Origin: Paraplanobispora siamensis | GTDB lineage: Bacteria > Actinomycetota > Actinomycetes > Streptosporangiales > Streptosporangiaceae | Reading direction: 5' to 3' | Length of the DNA stretch: 64,000 nucleotides | NCBI RefSeq assembly: GCF_016863175.1 | Contig: NZ_BOOJ01000014.1 | Span: 164,481-228,480, forward strand | Shown here: positions 1 to 8,531 of the stretch, in pieces | How positions within the stretch are numbered: position 1 is the first letter of the stretch | Layout: the number at the start of each line of letters is the position of its first letter | Made by a program: the position numbers and the translations under genes | Notes under the pieces: generated by a model | The model's database searches: none | What the model was told of the DNA's origin: nothing | What the model saw: the letters and a program-made list of their open reading frames with translations, nothing else

Positions 1-2
1 CC

Positions 3-503
3 TACGGCGTGGCCCGTCCCACCGTCCGCGAGGCGCTGGCGGTCCTGGTCCACGAGGGCCTGCTCAGACGGGAACGGCACCGCAGCGCCCAGGTGGCCGA
101 GGTGACCGCGGCCGACCTGGACGACCTGATGTTCGTCCGGCGCCCGCTGGAGGACCTGATGGCCGTCTCCCTGACCGGGCGGCGGGTGGCCGAGGCCGAC
201 GGGGCGCTGGCCCGCATGGCCGCCCTTCCCGGCGACGCCCCCTGGTCCGACGTGGTCGCCGAGCACATGGCGCTGCACCAGGCGCTGATCGTGGCGGTGG
301 GCAGCCCGCGGCTGGAGCGCCTGTACTCCGCGCTGGCCGCCGAGACCCGGCTGGGCCTGGTCCGGCTGCGCACCCTCTACGCCGACCGGGACGTACTGGT
401 CGCCGAGCACCGCGACCTGCTCGACGCCATCGCGCGCGGACCGTCGCCGGAGGCCCGCCGCGCCGTCGCGGAACATCTGGACCACGGCTGGGGAGAGTCT
501 TGA
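3..503 (+). CDS. GntR/FadR-family transcriptional regulator, 5'-truncated by window edge
   Basis: Only the 3' part of the gene is in the window. The frame is open from base 3 and already reads Tyr-Gly-Val-Ala-Arg-Pro-Thr-Val-Arg-Glu-Ala-Leu, the recognition helix of a GntR winged helix, so the GTG at base 9 is internal and not the true start. After the HTH comes an all-helical ligand-binding region of the FCD type, with conserved-looking His residues in the segments EHMALHQALI and EHRDLLDAI that in this family bind metal or a carboxylate effector. FadR-subfamily proteins repress neighbouring metabolic genes; the target cannot be seen here. Family call is secure, function is not. Confidence 0.85.
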   Translation, partial: YGVARPTVREALAVLVHEGLLRRERHRSAQVAEVTAADLDDLMFVRRPLEDLMAVSLTGRRVAEADGALARMAALPGDAPWSDVVAEHMALHQALIVAVGSPRLERLYSALAAETRLGLVRLRTLYADRDVLVAEHRDLLDAIARGPSPEARRAVAEHLDHGWGES

Positions 504-562
504 CACTCGGACTTCAGCGGTTCTATTGCACGGGAAGGCCCTAAGTCGTCACAATCGCGGCC

Positions 563-913
563 ATGCACGGCAATTCAGTGCCGGATACGTACGTGTACGT
601 CACCGAGGAAGGCGTGACCCGCCACTACGCGGACGGAAGCGTCGACGCGCTCGCATGGGAAGACGTCGTCGAGGTACGGGTCGTGGGGGCCACGGACACG
701 GACATCCTGTACATCCTGCTCGACCGGGACGGGCAGGGATGCGTCGTGCCCAAGTCGGCGACCGACGGAGCGTTTCTCACGCGCCTGCGGTATCTCCCGG
801 ATTTCGATCTGGACCGGCTCAGCGCGGCGGTGAGCGCCGCCCGTGATTCGTACGTCGTGGTCTGGCGCAGTCCCGATCCGCCCTCGGCCCTGCCCGACCT
901 GGAGTACGACTGA
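563..913 (+). CDS. Small protein of unknown function
   Basis: A 116-residue protein starting at ATG 563, with no signal peptide or membrane segment. The N-terminal half looks like beta strands (VYVTEEGVTRHYADGS, then WEDVVEVRVV), which suggests a small compact fold of the PH-like or YcxB-like kind, but I do not recognise a named family. The C-terminus is acidic and proline-containing (PPSALPDLEYD). It stands alone between the GntR gene and the polysaccharide locus, 59 bp after the regulator. Codon usage shows the expected strong GC3 bias, so it is probably a real gene. Confidence 0.6.
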   Translation: MHGNSVPDTYVYVTEEGVTRHYADGSVDALAWEDVVEVRVVGATDTDILYILLDRDGQGCVVPKSATDGAFLTRLRYLPDFDLDRLSAAVSAARDSYVVVWRSPDPPSALPDLEYD

Positions 914-1181
914 CCCCCGTGAGGGTCAGGTCGCCATTTCTGTGTGTCCGCAGCTGATTACACAGCGAGTTCAAATGGTTGAAAGTACACATTTGGACCG
1001 TTCCGTCAAGGCGTGGATATCCGCTTATGTCGGCCACTAGTGGCCAACGGCCGCTATTCCGCTCTTCCTAAGTGATCAATATGATTTCGAGGGTACTCGC
1101 GGCTTTCTGAGGCTTTTGCGAAGCCTGTCAACCCTTAGCACCTTGTGTACGTCTGCTAGCTGTTAATACCCGGGCAGTTGG
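914..1181. promoter_or_regulatory. Intergenic control region ahead of the polysaccharide locus
   Basis: These 268 bp are less GC-rich than their surroundings and hold no convincing gene. They contain a perfect 14-bp palindrome, ggccactagtggcc, at 1032-1045, and a hairpin of 6 bp with a 5-base loop at 1110-1126 (aggctt/aagcct). The region lies directly upstream of the priming sugar transferase and is the natural place for the main promoter of the forward polysaccharide operon. The palindrome could be an operator. No -10/-35 pair is clear enough to call. Confidence 0.4.
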
Positions 1182-2648
1182 GTGGGGAATGGTATGCGGG
1201 TGGGGACAGAGGGGCCCGCTGGCGTGCTCCTCGACGGTGTGGCACGTTCCGCATCGAGCATATGGACACGTTCGTATGCCCGTTTGCTGGTGGCGGGAGA
1301 TCTCGCCTGCGCGGTCCTGGCCTGCGAGATCGTGCTCGGGGTCAGGTTGTGGCTGGGCGCGTTCATTCCGCTGGGCGAGGCGGTGTTCGGCCTCGCGCTC
1401 GCTCTGTGCTGGCCTTTCGCGCTGGCCCTGGGCGGCGCCTACCGCCGGCGCGCGCACGGCGAGGGAACGGAGGAGTTCCGGGCGGTTTTCCAGGGGGGAA
1501 TCGGTCTTACAGCGGCTGTCGCTATTGGCGCTTACGCGACACAGACCAGCATTGCCAGGAGTTTTGTCATGGCAATGCTGCCCGGTGCCCTGTTTCTCAC
1601 GGTCTTCTTTCGCTATCGCATGCGAAAAAGGCTGCATCGGCGCCGCGCCGCCGGTGATTACATGCGCCAGATGGTCGCCGTCGGTCACCGGGAGTCGGTG
1701 CTCGACCTGGTGATACAGCTGCGAAGACAGCCGTATCACGGAATGGCCGTGGTGGCGGCGTGCCTGCCGTCCGGCGCCGAGCGGGCCGACGTCGGCGGGG
1801 TGCCGGTGCTCGGCGACTTCACCGACGTGCCCGAGGCGGTGGCCAAGGTGAAGGCCGACGCCGTGGCCATCCTGGCCTGCCCCGAGCTGGACGGCACCGC
1901 GCTGCGCCGGCTCGCCTGGGAACTGGAGAACGACCGCGTCGACCTGTTCGTGGCGCCCGCGCTCATGGACGTGGCGGGCCCGCGCGTCAGCATCCGCCCG
2001 ATGGCCGGGATGCCGCTGCTGCACGTCGAGCATCCCGAGTTCACCGGCACCCGCTACTGGGTGAAGAACCTGTTCGACCGCTGCGGCGCCGGGTGCGCGC
2101 TGGTGGTGCTGGCCCTGCCCATGCTGCTGATCTCGGCGCTGATCCGGGCCACCAGCCCGGGACCCGCGCTGTTCCGGCAGTCCAGGGTGGGCAAGGGCGG
2201 CGTGGAGTTCCGGGTCGTGAAGTTCCGCACCATGGTCGAGGGGGCCGAGTCCCTCAAGGGCCACCTGCTGCCGGAGAACGAGTCCGACGGCGTGCTGTTC
2301 AAGATCCGGAAGGATCCGCGGATCACCCGGGTGGGAGCGTCCCTGCGCCGCTACTCCCTCGACGAGCTGCCGCAGCTGCTCAACGTGATCCGCGGGGAGA
2401 TGTCACTGGTCGGTCCGCGCCCCCCGCTGCCCGAGGAGGTCGAGCAGTACGGCGTGGACGTCCGCCGCCGCCTGGTGGTCAAGCCCGGGATGACGGGCCT
2501 GTGGCAGGTCAGCGGACGCTCCGACCTGTCCTGGGAGGAGTCGGTCCGCCTGGACCTGCGGTACGTGGAGAACTGGTCCCTCTTCCTGGACCTGCAGATC
2601 CTCTGGAAGACCTGGAGCGCCGTCGTCCACGGAGAAGGGGCCTACTAG
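1182..2648 (+). CDS. Polyprenyl-phosphate sugar-1-phosphate transferase (priming phosphoglycosyltransferase)
   Basis: Transfers a sugar-1-phosphate from a nucleotide sugar to undecaprenyl phosphate in the membrane, starting each polysaccharide repeat unit. The 488-residue protein has the WbaP/CpsE layout: about four membrane helices in residues 25-150, a Rossmann-like central part, one helix near 300, and a C-terminal bacterial sugar transferase domain. Signatures there are SPGPALFRQSRVGKGG, KFRTMV, DELPQLLNVIRGEMSLVGPRP and PGMTGLWQVSGRS. GTG 1182 is the longest start; an in-frame ATG lies at 1194 and the ribosome site does not decide between them. rmlA follows after 2 bp, so the genes are co-transcribed. 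The sugar transferred cannot be told from sequence. Confidence 0.93.
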   Translation: MGNGMRVGTEGPAGVLLDGVARSASSIWTRSYARLLVAGDLACAVLACEIVLGVRLWLGAFIPLGEAVFGLALALCWPFALALGGAYRRRAHGEGTEEFRAVFQGGIGLTAAVAIGAYATQTSIARSFVMAMLPGALFLTVFFRYRMRKRLHRRRAAGDYMRQMVAVGHRESVLDLVIQLRRQPYHGMAVVAACLPSGAERADVGGVPVLGDFTDVPEAVAKVKADAVAILACPELDGTALRRLAWELENDRVDLFVAPALMDVAGPRVSIRPMAGMPLLHVEHPEFTGTRYWVKNLFDRCGAGCALVVLALPMLLISALIRATSPGPALFRQSRVGKGGVEFRVVKFRTMVEGAESLKGHLLPENESDGVLFKIRKDPRITRVGASLRRYSLDELPQLLNVIRGEMSLVGPRPPLPEEVEQYGVDVRRRLVVKPGMTGLWQVSGRSDLSWEESVRLDLRYVENWSLFLDLQILWKTWSAVVHGEGAY

Positions 2649-2650
2649 AC

Positions 2651-3718
2651 GTGAAAGCACTCGTGCTCGCCGGGGGGTCGGGCACCCGATTACGGCCGAT
2701 CACCCACACCTCCGCCAAGCAGCTCGTCCCCGTGGCCAACAAACCGGTGCTCTTCTACGGACTGGAGGCCATCGCGGCGGCCGGCATCCGGGAGATCGGG
2801 ATGGTCGTCGGCGACACCCAGGCCGAGATCGAGGCCGCCGTCGGCGACGGGACCGCCTTCGGCCTGGAGGTGACCTACCTGCGCCAGCGGGCGCCGCTCG
2901 GCCTGGCCCACGCGGTGCTCATCGCCCGCGACTATCTGGGCGGCGACGACTTCGTCATGTACCTCGGCGACAACTTCATCGTCGGCGGGATCGACGACCT
3001 CGTGGAACGCTTCGCCCGGGACCGGCCGGCGGCGCAGATCATGCTCACCCGGGTCGGCGACCCCCGGCAGTTCGGCGTCGCCGAACTCGACGCGCGGGGC
3101 CGCGTGATCCGGCTGGAGGAGAAGCCCCGCGTGCCCAAGAGCGACCTCGCGCTGGTGGGCGTCTACCTGTTCACGCCGGAGGTCCACGAGGCGGTCGCCG
3201 AGCTCAAGCCGTCCTGGCGGGGCGAGCTGGAGATCACCGACGCGATCCAGTGGCTGATCGAGGACGGCCGGCGGGTCGAGTCGTCCGTCATCTCCGGCTA
3301 CTGGAAGGACACCGGCGACGTGACCGACATGCTGGAGGTCAACCGGCTGGTCCTGGAGTCGGTGGAACCCCGGCTGGACGGCCGGGTGGACGGCGCCAGT
3401 GAGCTGATCGGCCGGGTGGTCGTCGAGCCCGGCGCGGCCGTCGAGCGGTCCCGCATCGTCGGCCCGGCGATCATCGGAGCCGGGGCCAGGATCCTCGACA
3501 GCTACGTCGGCCCCTTCACCTCGATCGCCGCCGGCTGCACGGTCAGCGGCAGCGAGATCGAGTACTCCATCGTCCTGCCCAGATCCTCGATCTCCGGGGT
3601 GTCCCGGATCGAGGCCTCCCTCATCGGCCACGACGTCGAGGTCACCCCCGCCCCCGCCACTCCCCGAGCCCACCGCCTCGTGCTGGGCGATCACAGCAAG
3701 GTCCAGATCAGTTCATGA
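2651..3718 (+). CDS. rmlA: Glucose-1-phosphate thymidylyltransferase
   Basis: Makes dTDP-glucose from dTTP and glucose-1-phosphate, the first step to dTDP-L-rhamnose. Starts at GTG 2651; 355 residues. The N-terminal nucleotidyltransferase domain shows GGSGTRLRP and the PVANKPVLFYGLE segment; the last 100 residues are a left-handed beta-helix rich in isoleucine/valine-glycine turns (VVVEPGAAVERSRIVGP). This is the longer StrD-like form, not the 290-residue enterobacterial form. Its stop overlaps the rmlB start by ATGA, so translation is coupled. The long form also occurs in antibiotic deoxysugar clusters, but rmlB, rmlD and rmlC alongside fix the pathway. Confidence 0.94.
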   Translation: MKALVLAGGSGTRLRPITHTSAKQLVPVANKPVLFYGLEAIAAAGIREIGMVVGDTQAEIEAAVGDGTAFGLEVTYLRQRAPLGLAHAVLIARDYLGGDDFVMYLGDNFIVGGIDDLVERFARDRPAAQIMLTRVGDPRQFGVAELDARGRVIRLEEKPRVPKSDLALVGVYLFTPEVHEAVAELKPSWRGELEITDAIQWLIEDGRRVESSVISGYWKDTGDVTDMLEVNRLVLESVEPRLDGRVDGASELIGRVVVEPGAAVERSRIVGPAIIGAGARILDSYVGPFTSIAAGCTVSGSEIEYSIVLPRSSISGVSRIEASLIGHDVEVTPAPATPRAHRLVLGDHSKVQISS

Positions 3719-4674
3719 GCGCACCTATCTGCGGGCCCGCGCGGGTCCTCGTCACCGGCGGCGCCGGATTCATCGGTTCGGCCTACGCCCGGATGCTGGC
3801 GGCGGACGGAGCCGAGGTGACCGTGCTCGACCGGCTCACCTACGCGGGCAACCCCGCCAACCTGGAAGGGGTCCCGCACACGTTCGTGCACGGTGACATC
3901 TGCGACCCCGTACTGCTGGCGCAGGTGGTCCCCGGCCACGACGTCGTGGTCAACTTCGCCGCGGAGTCCCATGTGGACCGGTCGATCGACTCGGCCGCGG
4001 AGTTCGTGCGGACCAACGTCATGGGCGTGCAGACCCTCATGCAGGCCTGCCTGGAGGCGCGGATCCCGCGCGTGGTGCAGGTCTCCACCGACGAGGTGTA
4101 CGGCTCGATCGAGACCGGCTCGTGGAACGAGTTCGCGCCGCTGCGCCCGCGCTCGCCGTACTCCGCCTCCAAGGCGGGCGGGGACATGATCGCCCGGGCC
4201 TACGCGGTCACCCACGGGCTGCCGGTCTCCATCACCCGCTGCGGCAACAACTACGGGCCCCGCCAGTTCCCGGAGAAGGTGATCCCGCTGTTCGTCACCA
4301 ACCTCCTGCAGGGACGCAAGGCGCCCCTGTACGGCGACGGGACCAACGTCCGCGACTGGATCCACGTCGACGACCACTGCGCGGCCATCCGGCTGGTGTC
4401 CTGCGAGGGCGAGCCCGGCGAGGTCTACCACATCGCCGGGACGGCGGAGCTGACCAACCTGGAGCTCACCGAGCGCATCCTGAAGGCCTGCGGGGCCGGG
4501 TGGGACATGGTCGAGCACGTGGAGGACCGCAAGGGTCACGACCTGCGCTACTCCCTCGACGACAGCAGGCTGCGCTCGATGGGCTACGCGCCGAGGATCG
4601 GCTTCGACGCCGGTCTGGAGGAGACGGTGCGCTGGTACGCCGACAACCCGCACTGGTGGAAGGCGCTCTCATGA
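3715..4674 (+). CDS. rmlB: dTDP-glucose 4,6-dehydratase
   Basis: Converts dTDP-glucose to dTDP-4-keto-6-deoxyglucose with bound NAD. A 319-residue extended SDR. It shows the GGAGFIGS nucleotide loop at the N-terminus, the STDEVYGS strand that holds the active-site acid pair, the YSASKAG Tyr-x3-Lys catalytic motif and the NNYGPRQFPEKVIP substrate loop typical of RmlB. It overlaps rmlA upstream and rmlD downstream by 4 bp each. Length and motifs are normal. Confidence 0.95.
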   Translation: MSAPICGPARVLVTGGAGFIGSAYARMLAADGAEVTVLDRLTYAGNPANLEGVPHTFVHGDICDPVLLAQVVPGHDVVVNFAAESHVDRSIDSAAEFVRTNVMGVQTLMQACLEARIPRVVQVSTDEVYGSIETGSWNEFAPLRPRSPYSASKAGGDMIARAYAVTHGLPVSITRCGNNYGPRQFPEKVIPLFVTNLLQGRKAPLYGDGTNVRDWIHVDDHCAAIRLVSCEGEPGEVYHIAGTAELTNLELTERILKACGAGWDMVEHVEDRKGHDLRYSLDDSRLRSMGYAPRIGFDAGLEETVRWYADNPHWWKALS

Positions 4675-5513
4675 CGCGATGGCTGGTCACCGGCGCGCGG
4701 GGGATGCTCGGCGCCGACCTGGTGACCCTGCTGCGGGGCGAGGGCGAGCAGGTCGCGGCGCTCGGCCGCGACGAGCTCGACGTGCGGGACCCCGACGCGG
4801 TGTCGCAGGCCGTACGGCTGCACAAACCCGACGCGGTGGTCAACTGCGCCGGGTGGACGGCCGTGGACGACGCGGAGGCGCGCGAGCCGGAGGCGCTGGC
4901 GGTCAACGGCCACGCCGTGCTGGCCCTGGCGCGCGGCTGCGACGAGTTGGGCGCCCGGCTGGTCCAGGTCTCCACCGACTACGTCTTCGACGGGGCCGCG
5001 CGGCGGCCGTACCGGGAGGACGACCCGACCGGGCCGCTCGGCGCCTACGGCCGGAGCAAGCTGGCGGGGGAGCGGGCGGCGCTGGAACACGGCCACCTCG
5101 TGGTGCGCACGGCCTGGCTGTACGGCGCGCACGGGACGAACTTCGTCCGGACCATGATCAGGCTGGAGTCCGAGCGCGACACCGTCACGGTGGTCGACGA
5201 CCAGACCGGGCAGCCCACGTGGACCGCCGACCTGGCGGCCGAGCTGGTCCGGCTGGTCCGCGCCGACGCCCCCGGCGGCGTCTACCACGCCACCAACGCC
5301 GGCCAGACGACGTGGTACGGCTTCGCGCGCGAGATCTTCACCCTGCTGGGCGCCGACCCGGACCGCGTCCGGCCGGTCGGCAGCTCCCGGTTCCCCCGCC
5401 CGGCCCGGCGGCCCGCCTACAGCGTGCTCGCCCGCCGCGCCGGGCCCGCCATGCGGGACTGGCGGCGGGCTCTTCAGGCGGCGTGGCCGTCGGTGGTGGG
5501 CGGTGTGCGGTGA
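4671..5513 (+). CDS. rmlD: dTDP-4-dehydrorhamnose reductase
   Basis: Last enzyme of the dTDP-L-rhamnose pathway; reduces the 4-keto group with NAD(P)H. ATG 4671 overlaps the rmlB stop; 280 residues. Evidence: GARGMLG cofactor loop, STDYVFDG, the YGRSKLAGE catalytic Tyr-x3-Lys segment and the RTAWLYG strand, all standard for RmlD. The 3' end overlaps the convergent rmlC by 40 bp (5474-5513), so the C-terminal codons of the two genes are complementary. Confidence 0.95.
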   Translation: MTRWLVTGARGMLGADLVTLLRGEGEQVAALGRDELDVRDPDAVSQAVRLHKPDAVVNCAGWTAVDDAEAREPEALAVNGHAVLALARGCDELGARLVQVSTDYVFDGAARRPYREDDPTGPLGAYGRSKLAGERAALEHGHLVVRTAWLYGAHGTNFVRTMIRLESERDTVTVVDDQTGQPTWTADLAAELVRLVRADAPGGVYHATNAGQTTWYGFAREIFTLLGADPDRVRPVGSSRFPRPARRPAYSVLARRAGPAMRDWRRALQAAWPSVVGGVR

Positions 5514-6085
5514 CGGGTCACGCAGACCTCGTAGTCGGGCAGCAGCCCGGCGGTCAGCGCCTCCTGCAGGGTGGGCGCCGCGGCGTCCTTGTCCGACAGC
5601 AGCGGCTCGCCCTCCAGCGGCCAGTCGATGCCGACGGCCGGGTCGAGCGGGTGGACCCCGTGCTCGCGCCCGGGCGCGTACGGCTGCGAGCACGCGTAGA
5701 CCACGGTCGCGCCGTCGCTGAGCGCGAGGAAGGCGTGGCCGAGCCCCTCGGCGATGTACAGGCCCCGGCGGGTCTCCTCGTCCAGGCGCACGGCCTCCCA
5801 GCGGCCGAAGGTCGGCGACCCGGCCCGGACGTCGACGACCACGTCCAGGACGGCGCCGGAGACGCACATGACGTACTTGGCCTGACCGGGCGGGACGTCG
5901 GCGAAGTGCACGCCCCGCAGCACGCCCCGCCGGGACACCGAGCAGTTCAGCTGGGCGAGGTCCAGCCGCAGGCTGGCGGCCTCCCGCAGGTCGGCGGCGC
6001 GGAACGCCTCCAGGAAGGCGCCGCGGGAGTCGGCGTGGACGCGGGGGGTGTACAGCCAGGCTCCGTCGATGCTGAGGGGCTCCAT
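5474..6085 (-). CDS. rmlC: dTDP-4-dehydrorhamnose 3,5-epimerase
   Basis: Epimerises C3 and C5 of dTDP-4-keto-6-deoxyglucose. A cupin of about 203 residues from ATG 6085; an earlier in-frame start at 6097 would add four residues. Family landmarks are DSRGAFLEAFR, GVLRGVHF (catalytic His), QAKYVMCVSGAVLDVVVDVR and the GLGHAFLAL strand; the Tyr of QPYAP matches the conserved Tyr near the active site. It is transcribed against rmlD, and the two 3' ends overlap by 40 bp. Together with rmlA, B and D it completes the dTDP-rhamnose pathway. Confidence 0.92.
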   Translation of the reverse strand: MEPLSIDGAWLYTPRVHADSRGAFLEAFRAADLREAASLRLDLAQLNCSVSRRGVLRGVHFADVPPGQAKYVMCVSGAVLDVVVDVRAGSPTFGRWEAVRLDEETRRGLYIAEGLGHAFLALSDGATVVYACSQPYAPGREHGVHPLDPAVGIDWPLEGEPLLSDKDAAAPTLQEALTAGLLPDYEVCVTRHRTPPTTDGHAA

Positions 6086-6159
6086 GCGCCGAAGCATGTC
6101 ACGCCGCCGGGCGCTCCAGCCCTGAAGATCGGGAATTGCCTGAAGGAGACCAGATCCTC

Positions 6160-6420
6160 ATGATGACCGCCGTCTTCTCCGACAGCACCATGGGCGAGGC
6201 CCAGCGGCGAGAGTTGCTCTGCGGCGGGGAGGCGTTCGTCCATCCGGCCACCCCGGCCTCGCGCGAACTGGTGGCTTCCACGAGGGAGCTGATCGCCGAC
6301 GCGTTCGGCGGCCGTGATCCGGAGACCGCCCAGCACGGCATGGCGGTGGAGGAGCCCGGCTGCGTGCCCGAGGAGCCGGCGCTGGAGTACGAGTCCAGAG
6401 CGCTTTCGGGGGCGAGCTGA
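6160..6420 (+). CDS. Short hypothetical protein, possibly an N-terminal remnant
   Basis: ATG 6160 is preceded by GAAGGAG at 6143-6149, a good ribosome site, giving 86 residues. The stretch REL-x-CGGEAFVHPATPASREL...ADAFGG-x-DPETAQHGMAVE resembles, from memory, the N-terminus of a longer conserved protein found beside polysaccharide genes in cyanobacteria and actinobacteria. Here the reading frame ends soon after that segment with a Ser/Glu-rich tail. It may be a short form or a truncated copy. It opens the forward cassette that continues with the methyltransferase 56 bp downstream. Confidence 0.5.
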   Translation: MMTAVFSDSTMGEAQRRELLCGGEAFVHPATPASRELVASTRELIADAFGGRDPETAQHGMAVEEPGCVPEEPALEYESRALSGAS

Positions 6421-6476
6421 GTGGCCGGCGGAACCCGTGACACCCACGGTGATCGAGTCGAAAGGGGAGTGCGCCG

Positions 6477-7682
6477 ATGACGATCTGCCGGCTGTGCGGT
6501 TCGGAGAGCCTCGCGAGCGTCGTCGACCTCGGTGCGACCCCGCCGTGTGAGCTGTTCCTGACCGCCGAGCAGCTCGACCTCCCGGAGACCACCTATCCGC
6601 TGCACCTGAGGGTGTGCACCGAGTGCCTGCTGGCGCAGATACCGCCGCTGATCACTCCGGAGGACACCTTCACCGAGTACGCCTACTTCTCCTCCTACTC
6701 CACCTCCTGGGTTGAGCACGCCCGCCGGTTCGTCGCGGAGCGCGACCTGGCGCCGGACGCCTTCGTGGTGGAGGTGGCCAGCAACGACGGCTACCTGCTG
6801 CAGCACGTCGTCGGGCGGGGGATCCGGTGCCTGGGCATCGAGCCGTCGGCCAACGTCGGCCGGGCCGCCCGGGAGAAGGGGGTGCCGACCCTCACCGCGT
6901 TCCTCACCCCCGGGACCGGCGCCGCGGTGCGCGCCGAGCACGGCCCGGCCGACCTCGTCGTGGCCAACAACGTCTACGCGCACATCCCGGACGTCGTGGG
7001 GTTCACCGAGGGGCTGCGAGCCCTGGTGGCCGACGACGGCCTGGTCTCCATCGAGGTCCAGCACCTGCTGACGCTGATGGAGCTCAACCAGTACGACACG
7101 ATCTACCACGAGCACTTCCAGTACTACACCGTCGCCTCCGCGCAGCGGGCCCTGGCCGGCGGCGGGCTGACGCTGGTGGACGTGGAGCTGCTGCCCACGC
7201 ACGGCGGCTCGATCCGGCTGTGGGCGCGGCCGTACGGCGAGCCCGGTCCGAGGGTGGACGACGTGCTGGCCCGGGAGAAGGCCGCCGGGCTGCACGAGCT
7301 GTCGGGCTACGCCGACTTCGCCGCCCGGGTGGCCAAGGTCCGGCGGGACCTGCTGCGCTTCCTCGTCGAGGCCGCCGACGCGGGCAGGACCGTGGTCGGC
7401 TACGGCGCGCCCGGCAAGGGCAACACCCTGCTCAACCACTGCGGCGTCCGCCCCGACCTGCTGGCCTACACGGTGGACCGCAACCCCTACAAACACGGCA
7501 GGTTCACTCCCGGCGCGCGCATCCCGATCCTGGCGCCCGAGCGGATCGCCGAGGACCGGCCCGACTACGTGCTGGTCCTGCCGTGGAACCTGCGCGACGA
7601 ACTCGTCGAGCAGCTGTCGTACGTCCGCGAGTGGGGAGGCCGGCTGGTCTTCCCCATCCCGAGCCTGGAGGTCGTCCCGTGA
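6477..7682 (+). CDS. SAM-dependent C-methyltransferase of the NDP-sugar type
   Basis: A 401-residue protein with the three-part layout of sugar C-methyltransferases such as TylC3. An N-terminal zinc-binding segment has CRLCGS near residue 3 and CTECLLAQ near 44. A central SAM domain shows VEVASNDGYLLQ and CLGIEPSANVG. The C-terminal domain shows VVGYGAPGKGNTLLNHCG and VDRNPYKHG. Such enzymes methylate a ketosugar carbon, giving branched sugars. The stop overlaps the next gene's GTG (7679), so the two are translationally coupled. The substrate is not known; it is probably a nucleotide sugar made by the neighbours. Confidence 0.88.
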   Translation: MTICRLCGSESLASVVDLGATPPCELFLTAEQLDLPETTYPLHLRVCTECLLAQIPPLITPEDTFTEYAYFSSYSTSWVEHARRFVAERDLAPDAFVVEVASNDGYLLQHVVGRGIRCLGIEPSANVGRAAREKGVPTLTAFLTPGTGAAVRAEHGPADLVVANNVYAHIPDVVGFTEGLRALVADDGLVSIEVQHLLTLMELNQYDTIYHEHFQYYTVASAQRALAGGGLTLVDVELLPTHGGSIRLWARPYGEPGPRVDDVLAREKAAGLHELSGYADFAARVAKVRRDLLRFLVEAADAGRTVVGYGAPGKGNTLLNHCGVRPDLLAYTVDRNPYKHGRFTPGARIPILAPERIAEDRPDYVLVLPWNLRDELVEQLSYVREWGGRLVFPIPSLEVVP

Positions 7683-8497
7683 AGGTGGTCCTCTTCTGCG
7701 GCGGTTACGGCACACGCATGCGCAGCGGCGCCCCGGGGGACCCTCCCAAGCCCATGCAGCTCGTCGGACCCCGCCCGCTGATCTGGCACGTGATGCGCTA
7801 CTACGCGCACTACGGGCACACCGAGTTCATCCTGTGCCTGGGCTACGGCGCCGAGCACATCAAGGACTTCTTCCTGAACTACCGGGAGACCACGTCCAAC
7901 GACTTCGTCCTGCGCGGCGGCACCGTCGAGCTGCTGTCCACCGACATCGCCGAATGGTCGATCTCGTTCGTGCAGACCGGCATCGACTCGCCCATCGGGG
8001 AACGGCTGCGCCGGGTCCGCGAGCACATCGACGGCGACGAGCTGTTCCTGGCCAACTACGCCGACGTGCTCACCGACGCGCCGCTGCCCGAGATCGTCGA
8101 CCGTTTCGCCGCCTCCGACGCGGGCGCGTCGATGGTGGTCGTGCCGCCGACCGACACCTTCCACTGCATCGAGGTGGACGAGGACGGGTCGGTGGGCGGG
8201 ATCACGCCGGTCAGCCAGATGCCGTTGTGGATCAACGGCGGGTACTTCGTGCTCCGCCAGGAGATCTTCGAGCACATCCCGCCCGGCGGCGACCTGGTCG
8301 CCGACGGCTGCATGGAGCTGGCCAAGGCGGGCCGGCTGCTGGCCTACCCCCACCGCGGGTTCTGGAAGCCCACCGACACCATCAGGGAGCGCGTCGCGCT
8401 GAACGAGGCCTACGCGCGCGGCGAACGCCCCTGGATGGTGTGGGAGGACGGCCAGGCGCCGCGCAACCCCCGCCGCCTGGTCAGGCAGGTGTCGTGA
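7679..8497 (+). CDS. Glucose-1-phosphate cytidylyltransferase-like nucleotidyltransferase
   Basis: A 272-residue nucleotidyltransferase starting at GTG 7679. The signature GGYGTRMRSG followed by PKPMQLVGPRPLIWHVMRYY, then GYGAEHIKDFF, and NYADVLTDA for the metal-binding Asp, matches the RfbF/CDP-glucose synthase branch more than RmlA. The C-terminal part contains GFWKPTDTIRERVALNE. It would activate a hexose-1-phosphate with CTP. No CDP-glucose 4,6-dehydratase gene is in the window, so the true sugar or nucleotide may differ from CDP-glucose. Confidence 0.85.
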   Translation: MKVVLFCGGYGTRMRSGAPGDPPKPMQLVGPRPLIWHVMRYYAHYGHTEFILCLGYGAEHIKDFFLNYRETTSNDFVLRGGTVELLSTDIAEWSISFVQTGIDSPIGERLRRVREHIDGDELFLANYADVLTDAPLPEIVDRFAASDAGASMVVVPPTDTFHCIEVDEDGSVGGITPVSQMPLWINGGYFVLRQEIFEHIPPGGDLVADGCMELAKAGRLLAYPHRGFWKPTDTIRERVALNEAYARGERPWMVWEDGQAPRNPRRLVRQVS

Positions 8498-8531
8498 TGC
8501 CCCGGACGAGCGGCGAGAGGCGGGTGGCCCG

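Noticed and set aside
1128..2264. A 378-residue minus-strand open frame across the sugar transferase
   Set aside because: His/Gly/Arg-rich shadow in a GC-rich antisense frame; the plus strand codes for clear transferase motifs over the same bases.
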